Of a DNA stretch of 64,000 nucleotides, positions 56,403-64,000 are shown piece after piece. Numbering within the stretch: the stretch's first letter is position 1; each line of letters starts with the position of its first letter. Position numbers and translations under genes: made by a program. Source of the stretch: Aegilops tauschii subsp. strangulata (Eukaryota; Streptophyta; Magnoliopsida; Poales; Poaceae); NCBI RefSeq assembly GCF_002575655.3, contig NC_053037.3:444075793-444139792 (forward strand), read 5' to 3'. The notes beneath the pieces are model-generated. The model did no database searches. It was not told the origin of the DNA and saw nothing but the letters and a program-made list of their open reading frames with translations.

Positions 56403-56484
56403 CTCCCTCCGTTCCAAAATAGATGACTCAACTTTGTACTAACTTTAGTACAAAGTTGAGTCATCTATTTTGAAATAAAGGGAG
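56403..56484. mobile_element. 82-bp Stowaway MITE
   Basis: CTCCCTCCGTTCCAAAATAG and CTATTTTGAAATAAAGGGAG are inverted arms around ACTTTGTACTAACTTTAGTA. TA lies at 56401-56402 and 56485-56486. It is nearly a complete hairpin. Confidence 0.9.
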
Positions 56485-56674
56485 TATGTTTTAGATAATA
56501 ACAATCATGTATTAAAAATATTTAGCATATACATTTGTTTCCCAAATGTATGCGAAAATGTTTCATGTATTTGAATAACTGTTAAACATGTACACAAAAA
56601 TATTCCAATTCTTTGTGAAAAGAGAAAAAAAAACTGTCGAAACCAAAAAAGAAACAAAGTAAAATGAAGAACTC

Positions 56675-57700
56675 AATGAAAACCAAAAAAGGAGGATACC
56701 AAAGAAAAAGAAAAAAGAAAGCTGAAAAAAACACTGCAAAAGAATGGAAAATAGTGAAAGCAAGAAGGGAACGAAGAAAAACAAGAAAATAGCGAAACCA
56801 AGAAAACCAAGAAAGAAAGAAAGAAGCCGAAATAAAAAAATAAATAAAATAAGGAAGAGAAGAAAATAACAGTGAAAACCAAGAAAGAACAAAAACCAAA
56901 AGACAAAGGAAGTAAAAACCAAAAGAATCTGTGAAAACCGATAAAGAAACAAAGAAAACAGGTAAAAACAGAAAAAAAAAGAAAAAAAAATCAAAGAAAG
57001 CAATAAATAAATCCATAGAGAGCAGAAAAAGAAAGATAAAAAACAGAAGCGAACGAAGACAGCAAACGGGAGTGAGCGGAGAAATGACAAATAATGGGCG
57101 CCCGTTACTGTAACACACAGAAAAAGCTTCAGGCGAGAGGATCATGGGCGTCCCTATATCTCGCATTAATCGATACCAATCGAGACCAGAGGGAATTTTT
57201 GCGTCGAGGGCTACATGTCGGGCTGGCCCACTGAAAACCGAAAAAAGAGGAAACCAAAGAAAAAGAAAAAAGAAGCTGAAAAAAAAACACTGCAAAAGAA
57301 TGGAAAATCGTGAAAGCAAGAAGGAAACAAAGAAAAACAAGAAAACAGCGAAACCAAGAAAACCAAGAAAGAAAGAAAGAAGCCCAAATAAAAATAAATA
57401 AAATAAGGGTGAAAAGAAAAAAAATCAGTGAAAACCAAGAAAGAACAAAAACCAAAAGACGAAGGAAGTAAAATACCAAAAGAATCTGTGAAAACCGATA
57501 AAGAAATGAAGAAAACAAGTAAAAACAGAAAAACAGGAAAAAAATGAAAGAAAGCAATAAATAAAACCATAGAAAACAGAAAAAGAAAGATAAAAAACAG
57601 AAGCGAACGAAGCCAGCAAATGCGAGTGAGCGAAGAAATAACAAATAATGGGCGCCCGTTACTGTAACACACAGGAAAAGCTTTAGGCGAGAGGATCACA
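56675..57700. repeat. 555-bp tandem duplication of A/G-rich DNA
   Basis: The block from ACCAAAGAAAAAGAAAAAAG to GGCGAGAGGATCA occurs at about 56698-57144 and 57253-57698. Order and most bases are kept, including GGGCGCCCGTTACTGTAACA near both ends. Long ORFs read on the minus strand (Phe/Leu/Ser-rich) are products of the base composition. Confidence 0.9.
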
Positions 57701-57979
57701 GCGAAGGATCGACTAGTTGATTATCAGCGCTGCTAGCCACTGCAACAGAATGGAGTTGTTGTACACTATGAAGAGCGCGACGTACTAGAAGGAAAATGAG
57801 CTGGGGTTTACCATGTTTACTTTCTTTTCCTGTTTTTACTTTATTTTTATTTTATTTTCTTTTCTGTTTTTATTAATTTTTCTTAATATTTACTCGTGTA
57901 TTTCAACATTTTTTCTGTGTTTTTTCTTTTTACTCCGTTTTCACATGCTTTTTCCGAAAATAATATCGGTTAACAAACA

Positions 57980-58610
57980 CATAAAATGTTGAATAAGTAT
58001 TAAAATGTTGGACGACTATTGGAAAAATGTGTAATAAATATTAAAAAATGTTGAACAAGTATTTGAAATAATGTTGAAAAAGTATTTGAAAATGTTGAAT
58101 AAGTATTAGAAATGTTGAACAAGTATTTGAAAAATGTTGAATAAGTATTAAAAATTGTCGAACGAGTATTTTAAAAATGTTGAACAAGTATTTGACAATG
58201 TTGAATAAGTGTTAAAATGTTGAGCAACTATTTAAAAATTGTTCAACATGTATTTGAAAACTGTTGAACAAGTATACAAAAATGTTGAATAAGCATTCGG
58301 ACAATGTTGAACATGTATTTGAAAAATGTTGAACAAGTATACAAAAATGTTGAATAAGCATTCGGACAATGTTGAACATGTATTTGAAAAATGTTGAACA
58401 AGTATACAAAAATGTTAAATAAGCATTCGGACAATGTTGAACATGTATACAAAAAATGTTGATCATGTATTTAAAAAATGTTGAACAAGTATTTGAATAA
58501 ATGTTGAACTTATATATAAGAATGTTGAACATGTGTTTGAAAAATGTTGAACACATATTTGAAAAATGTTGAACAAGCCTTTGAAAACATGTTGATCATG
58601 TATATGAGAA
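57980..58610. repeat. AAAATGTTGAACAAGTATT minisatellite, with three 65-bp units
   Basis: Short TATTTGAAAAATGTTGAACA modules repeat throughout. At 58248, 58313 and 58378 a 65-bp higher-order unit containing GAATAAGCATTCGGACAATG repeats almost perfectly, ending at about 58443. Confidence 0.9.
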
Positions 58611-58877
58611 TGTAGAATGAAAAACAAAAGGAAACAAAAGAAAAACTTAAAAATCAAAAACGTAAAACAAAAGATGAAGAAGAAAAAAGGAGACCAAACA
58701 AAAAATGGAGAAGAAAAAGAAAATAAAAAACGAAGAACCAATATGCAAAAATGAATGAAAGAAAAACGGAGAAGAAGAAAGAAAAGAAACAAAATAAAAG
58801 AAAAAATAAAAAATCCCAAAGAAAATCACTTGTGTAGCTTTAAGTACGGGGCGCCCCTAGTAAGTTCCACGAAACGA

Positions 58878-58935
58878 ATGTGGGCGTAGTGGCTAGCTTA
58901 GATGCGGTTCCGCTGGAGACCAGGGTTCGAAAAGC
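58878..58935 (+). other. tRNA-like pol III box A/box B pair (possible SINE end)
   Basis: TGGGCGTAGTGGC resembles box A. GGGTTCGAAAAG, about 45 bp on, resembles box B (GGTTCGANNC). No cloverleaf can be drawn with confidence. Downstream, a 47-bp block (GAAAAGCTTC...CACTTGGATCGCTTAAGGCGATAAA) recurs at 58929 and 59044. Confidence 0.3.
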
Positions 58936-59547
58936 TTCAGCGAGCGCCACCACTTGGATCGCTTAAGGCGATAAAGCATTTCCCAGTTTCTTTTTAGAAA
59001 TTTACGTGCGTGAACAGGCCGGCCCAATACAACGCGAGGTGGGGAAAAGCTTCTGCCAGCGTTGCCACTTGGATCGCTTAAGGCGATAAATAGTCGCCGC
59101 GGAGGATCATACATCCAGCTATAACTGAGACATAGCTCATGTGATATTTATTGGTCCAAATTGCTCGATTTTAAGTTGTTTTTACCGCAGGAGCTATGCC
59201 GCCCTTAATAAAGTGGAGCGTGTTTACACTAAAAAAATGTATACATTTCTTTACTCCAGCTGGCCCAGTACTCTAGCTAACTCTGTGTGAACTTTTCCTT
59301 TGTTTCTTTTTCGCGATATTGACAGCTTGCTTCAGTTTTCTTTGAGTTTTTATTTTTCCTCTTCTTTATTTTTTATTTTCCTTTTCTTTGTTTCTTCAGG
59401 TTTATTTTGGTTTTCTTTATTTCTTTATTAGGTTTTCTTCGAGTTTTTCTTATTTTGTTGTTCCCGATATATGTTTATTTTTTCATACATATTGTAAATT
59501 TGTGTATACATCAAGATTTTTTTTACAGAAGGTTAACATTTTTTAAA

Positions 59548-60475
59548 TTTATTAGCAAAAGAGCCCGCGCGTTGCAACGGGAGAAAAAACACAACACACA
59601 CTCTTAACCGAACAACCATCACTCAAGACCATAATAGGTCCATCTCCTTTATATTAGCGACGCATCATATTTGTGTTGCCGCTTATCCTTCTTCTCACCC
59701 TCGCCGGCGGTGGCCTTAGTGTTCACACAAACCAAAACGTGTTAGAATGTAGTTAATCCTAAGACGTCTCTCTCTCCCTCTCTCCTCCCTCTCCCTCTCT
59801 CTCGCTTTCTCTCACACTCGCGATGAGAAATCTGTTGTTTTCCCCTGCGACGTATTCAGAGGTATGCGTGTGTAGTTCTCGATGTTTTCTTTTCCCTATA
59901 TGATTATAGTGGATGTTTATTTGCAATCCGGATCGCCGTCTGTATGAAAGAAAAATGGATCGTGCGCTATAGTTATAAGTTTGCTTCTAAAACAATATTT
60001 AAAAAATATTTAACAGGTAAAATTAACATCATATACAGATTTCACACATTTTTCTAATCAAATTTCATATATAACATATTAAAATCGGAGTTACGGTTTA
60101 AAAGATACGTATAATTTAGAAAACCATTTGTTTAAATTAAATATCTTCTAAAATAATATTTATAAATACTTAACAGGTTAAAATAATCTTATATTCATAT
60201 TCTACATATTTTTCTAATCAAATTTCATATATAACATGTTTAAATCAGAGTTACGGTTTAAAAGATATGGATGGTTCAGAAAAGCATTTGTTTGACTTAA
60301 ATATGATCTGCGCATGGAATACCTAAAACGTCAGGGGGGTTTTGAAAAAATGTAAAATAACGGTTCGGTGTGACTTAAATCTGGACTACGGGTTGATTTC
60401 ATGAAAACGCAGGTTTTTTTTTGCAAATTAGCACGACGGACGGGCAGAAACCCTACGTGCTTTATTATTACTAGT
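59548..60475. mobile_element. repeat element with AGAGCCCGCGCGTTGCAACGGG end
   Basis: The left part (AGCAAAAGAGCCCGCG, GTTGCAACGGGAG) and the right part (GACGGACGGGCAGAAACCCT, TACGTGCTTTATTATTA) resemble the two ends of a non-coding repeat common in Triticeae. A related end (GCCCGTGCATTGCACC) follows at 60482. The interior has no ORF but a 161-bp tandem duplication (59984-60305). Borders and class are uncertain. Confidence 0.4.
59984..60305. repeat. 161-bp tandem duplication
   Basis: CTTCTAAAAcAATATTTA starts both copies (59984 and 60145). Both contain TTTTTCTAATCAAATTTCAT and GAGTTACGGTTTAAAAGATA. The copies are diverged by roughly 10-15 percent. Confidence 0.9.
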
Positions 60476-60811
60476 ACAAATGCCCGTGCATTGCACCAGG
60501 CGGAAAATTAAATATAACATGCTCCATGTGTCATTATGCGACACTTTTTTAATCTGATCAAACCTTAGAAATAAGGTTACATTGAGTATTTCTTTTCGGA
60601 CCATGAAACTTATGTACCCTAACAATGTTTGTCATGACCTATTTCAGCTCCTCATTTTCATTTCATCCTATGAAACAATAGTTGTGTATGGAATATTCTT
60701 TCAATAAACATGATCATTTTTGTACTTTGAGAAGGTGTTTTTCAGATTTTCAAGAATATTTTTTAAGATGGAATTATTTTTATGGTGACTGTCATTTTTT
60801 GGAATATTATC

Positions 60812-60948
60812 GCCCTGTTCGGAGTCCCTCCACTCCGCCGCTCCGCTCCGGGAGCTGGCGAAGCTGTAGTTAAAAAGGATGGAGCTGTAGTTCCTCCACT
60901 CCGCAGCTCCTCGTATTTTTAGGAGCCGGCGGGTTGCCAAACAGGCCC
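60812..60948. mobile_element. hAT-like MITE
   Basis: GCCCTGTTCGGAGTCCCTCC on the left and GGGTTGCCAAACAGGCCC on the right are inverted relatives, as in grass MITEs with GGGCCTGTTTGG ends. The interior has inverted CTCCACTCCGCNGCTCC blocks. A target duplication is not clear. Confidence 0.6.
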
Positions 60949-61240
60949 TATATTTCATGTCTTTTTTATTTTGCACTGTTTTTTTGGTCCATTAAGAGTG
61001 GAGGGTGTTTATTGCTAGCAGCTAGCTCAGAGTCGTCGCTGCTTCCTTCTGCGTCCTACTATACTAGTCACCGCTCATTTGGTCCTGCCTCAAATACCTA
61101 TGTATGTAGCCAACAATAAGAAAGAGAAAAAAATGTGTCTCGTACCTCTCCCTACTCAGATTCCAAATAATCCCCATTCTCCAACCTAGCTGCACTGCTG
61201 AAGGCGACGGCGGCAAGCGATTGCATTCCCCATGCATGCC

Positions 61241-61324
61241 AGAGGGGGAGGCCTATGGGGGCGGAGGAATCTGGTCCGTGGCCCCACGGACCAGATTCCT
61301 CCGCCCCCATAGGCCTCCCCCTCT
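61241..61324. repeat. perfect 41-bp inverted repeat with 2-bp spacer
   Basis: Arm 61241-61281 (AGAGGGGGAGGCCTATGGGG onward) is the exact reverse complement of 61284-61324. The spacer is CC. The arms are GC-rich. Confidence 0.98.
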
Positions 61325-61569
61325 GAGCCGGCGAACAGCCTGAGCCGGGAGCTCGGGCACCGGGAGAAGGCTGCGAGTTTTTGTCCACCATTCTTAAACA
61401 ATTATAAAAAGTAAAAATAAATCACACGTGAAGAAAATAGATGAAGATGATGACTTCTTCTATTAGGTAGTAGCAAAATAAGAAAGCAGTATCCCACAAA
61501 AAAATAATTAAAAATAAAATAGGAAAGCAGTATATACAATGTGTGCTGAAACAACACGTTTGTTCCGAA

Positions 61570-61848
61570 GAGAGAAGCTACTGGAGGAGCCGAGGAAGCA
61601 AGACGACCGGACCTAGGTCCCCATCAGTGGCGGCTCCCGCTGCTGGTGGTGGGGTGGCGGTACACGCCACAGCTCGGCGGCCCGGCGCGACGGCTCCCGC
61701 TGTAGCTTGGCTGCCCGGCCGGGCGGCTCTTGCTGCTGACGGCGCGGCGGACCGGTGTCTCCCGGGGCTCCCGCTGCAACTCGGAGCTGCCGATGGCACC
61801 CTCGTTGCTCCAGCTAGTAAAACCTACCTGTAAAAAAATATCCCACAA
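61570..61848. other. GC-rich possible exon of unknown gene
   Basis: A 250-bp GC-rich block in AT-rich surroundings is open on both strands. On the minus strand it begins after an acceptor-like TTTTTTTACAG at about 61832. CCGGC/GGCTCCCGCTG repeats inflate the ORFs. No domain is recognisable. It may be an exon, a transposon-captured fragment or chance. Confidence 0.2.
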
Positions 61849-61849
61849 A

Positions 61850-64000
61850 AATCATGAAGTGATGTCACAAAAAGGTTGTTCGGTTCAAATGACATGACAA
61901 ATTAATCTGAGTTTACATCAAGCAAAATAATAATTCTTCCGAGTCAATATCTTAGAAATTGACAAAATTCAACACCTCTCAGAATTTAAAATAGCAACTC
62001 AATGCACTAAATATAGAGCTTGTTCCTCTTTGGAGTTCACAATTGTCAGCGTACTTCCTTGGTGATGGCGACCCTTCCTTTGTGCCGCTCACAATTGTCG
62101 GGGTACCATTCCTATAAGTCTTGAGATTCCTCCACTGGAATGTTTGAACGTTAATTATTTGTAAGGAGGTTAAATTACAATCTATGTGACATTCATATTA
62201 GCCTCCTAGCCATGTCAACAAAAGGAATAAGTGGATACAAACAGCCTAAGGATAAGCTATCCATGGATGCTATAAATTACATGGATGATCAAATGGTGAA
62301 AGCAATTGTAGAGAAGCAATATAGGAACATGTGTCCATCTTCTCCTAGGATGTTAGATAAACTTTTGTGATGTCATTCCCTTGGCCACTAAGTGATATAA
62401 GTATCGTCCCTCACACCCCACATGCTGACCGTCGACAAATGAATCATTCCCAAACACATTATTGTTCTCTAGATGTACATTATAAGCACATTGCCTTTCG
62501 GTAAGATCTGAGGAGATGTGAAAACAGATCATTTTATTGCTCTTTCAGCTTGATTGTATAAAAACGTGGAAAATAGTAATGACTTTTTCATTGGCGTTTT
62601 GCAGCAATAAAATGGTAGTGGTAGTGTAGAACAGAGACATACAGAGTATATCATGTTTTATTTTCTAAACTTAAAAGGATAATTTATAATGAAGAATAGA
62701 AATTCATACAAATGCCTCAATTTTTCAGAACTTCCTCAGAATGAGAACAGAAGGACGCTTTATTTTTCTTGCATTTGCCGTAGAAAAATTCTTAAATATA
62801 GAGCTAAAGCTAGAATTTTGACTTCTAAAATCTGAAGATGACACAAGTGACTGAGTACACATGACACACTGAACGATTAGATCATCCATCATGTACTCAA
62901 CGCATAGCGAGACAACGAAAAAGAACACTTGCAACGCATGACATCTATGTCATGATGGATGAGAGATGCGTTTATAAAAATATAAGTATTTCTGATAATG
63001 TACTGTCACAGGATATGTAGCATGCCATATTTTCTGGGCTGTTTGTCGATTCACAGCCTGCACACATATATGCAGATTGATTTATGTAACAAAAAATTTA
63101 GACAGAGAAATACCATACAAACAGTAACAAAATCACATTAGAAATAAACAGAGTATATAATTTCAGAAGAAAAAATTGTTTGCAATAGCTTTTTCAAATT
63201 AAATTAGCAAAAAAAAAAAGATACAGTGATCAGTTGATTGTACGTGTGTTAACTGAATGCCATCTTGCAATAGTGACTTCCTGTAACTCTCACTTGCAAA
63301 ACTCTACATGTTGTAACCATACAACACTATAGTTATGTATTGATTTTAGCAAATAAAGCTATTCTATTACATCGGATGAATCTCCATAATAAAATTTACC
63401 ATAACCAGATTCTCCATGAATAATTCAGTTCACTTGTCAAGAGAAAGTAAAAAAACTAAATATGTATAGTATGATTGGAAGATAATCAGAAAAGGGAGCA
63501 TTAAATATCCCAGGACCAAACTTGCAAGATTTTCAGCTTGAAAGTAAACATTCCACTTTCAATACCAACTAAAGTACTCCTGATTCCCTATTCAGTTTAG
63601 GTTAGCCATCAGAGCAACCCAAACTGGTGGAGATACAGCAAACCAGAACATAGCCTCTTAAATTATTTGTTATAAGGTTGTGATTCCATGATGTTATATA
63701 GTGTGTGATATAAAAGGCTTCTTCATCATTCTCTGAACCCTTGGAAGCCTAATCGTGGCACTGAAAAATTGTTTAGAACTAACAATAACTGTTACCAAAG
63801 GAAAAACGACCTAGAAGTCCATACAATTCCTGTTTATTGGTTTACTCTGAATCAGAGAAGCAGCAGCAGACTGAGGTTCAGAGAGGAAGCGGAGCAGCAA
63901 CAGTTTGGGTTCAGAGAAGATTAGGAACAACAGTTCGTTGGAGGAGAGGTACAGAGTGCAGCATCAGAGAGCAGAAGCAGCAGGTTACGGGCGGCAGCAA
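61850..64000. other. AT-rich DNA without recognisable gene
   Basis: No ORF above about 70 codons with a recognisable domain, no TIR pair and no tandem array. The last 150 bp (63850-64000) turn purine-rich with AGCAGCAG and GGTTCAGAGA repeats, which could be the leader of a gene beyond the right edge. Confidence 0.4.

Noticed and set aside
56563..57699. Several long Phe/Leu/Ser-rich minus ORFs that look like membrane proteins
   Set aside because: They arise from reading A/G-rich repeats on the opposite strand; the duplication and composition explain them.
1..64000. CRISPR arrays, rRNA, canonical tRNA genes, bacterial operons
   Set aside because: None seen. The tandem arrays have no spacer pattern and the tRNA-like boxes at 58.9 kb do not fold into a cloverleaf.

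Overview
The window is a stretch of a large, repeat-rich grass genome, almost certainly a Triticeae cereal (wheat or a close relative). The signs are a BARE/Angela/WIS-type copia LTR, Athila-lineage gypsy DNA, CACTA ends opening with CACTACAA, Stowaway MITEs opening with CTCCCTCCGT, and Harbinger elements with TTA/TAA target duplications. Only one gene is clearly an intact host gene: an intronless ERF-type AP2 transcription factor with a C-terminal EAR repression motif at 41233-41754. It lies on an island of about 2 kb between two Harbinger insertions. Nearly everything else is transposon, nested transposon, tandem repeat or decayed gene.

Layout. 1-6.9 kb: short repeats, MITE remains, dispersed low-copy repeats and two short ORFs of unknown function. 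6.96-9.25 kb: a decayed minus-strand gene with a 45-bp coding minisatellite, split by a solo LTR (7353-8925, TSD GCCAT). 10.7-13.5 kb: purine-rich and GT-rich simple sequence. 13.6-20.8 kb: 3' part of a CACTA element with a multi-exon TnpA-like gene, internal segment duplications and a GGGCC-rich tandem array. 20.8-24.8 kb: 5' part of a minus-strand copia element with its LTR. 24.8-26.3 kb: a LINE fragment. 26276-36524: a complete, young Athila-lineage gypsy element (TSD TGTAT) whose reading frames are broken in at least six places. 36604-40102: a Harbinger-like element (TSD TTA) containing a 5'-truncated LINE (TSD of about 16 bp). 40.1-42.1 kb: the ERF gene with its promoter. 42136-52546: a second Harbinger element (TSD TAA) carrying a decayed Myb/NAM-associated ORF1. 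That ORF1 is split by a gypsy element that lacks RT/RNase H/integrase and has opposed gag-protease and antisense ORFs. 52.7-64 kb: MITEs, AT-rich minisatellites, a 555-bp tandem duplication, a perfect 84-bp palindrome and AT-rich DNA without a recognisable gene.

No pathway or operon is present. The interactions are those of nested insertions: LINE, then copia, then CACTA on the left; LINE, then Athila, in the middle; Harbinger, then LINE, and Harbinger, then gypsy, on the right. I found no convincing new biological system. The most unusual structure is in the right-hand gypsy element. A second, diverged copy of the element's own target sequence (99 bp of Harbinger ORF1) sits inside the LTR pair, directly next to one LTR.
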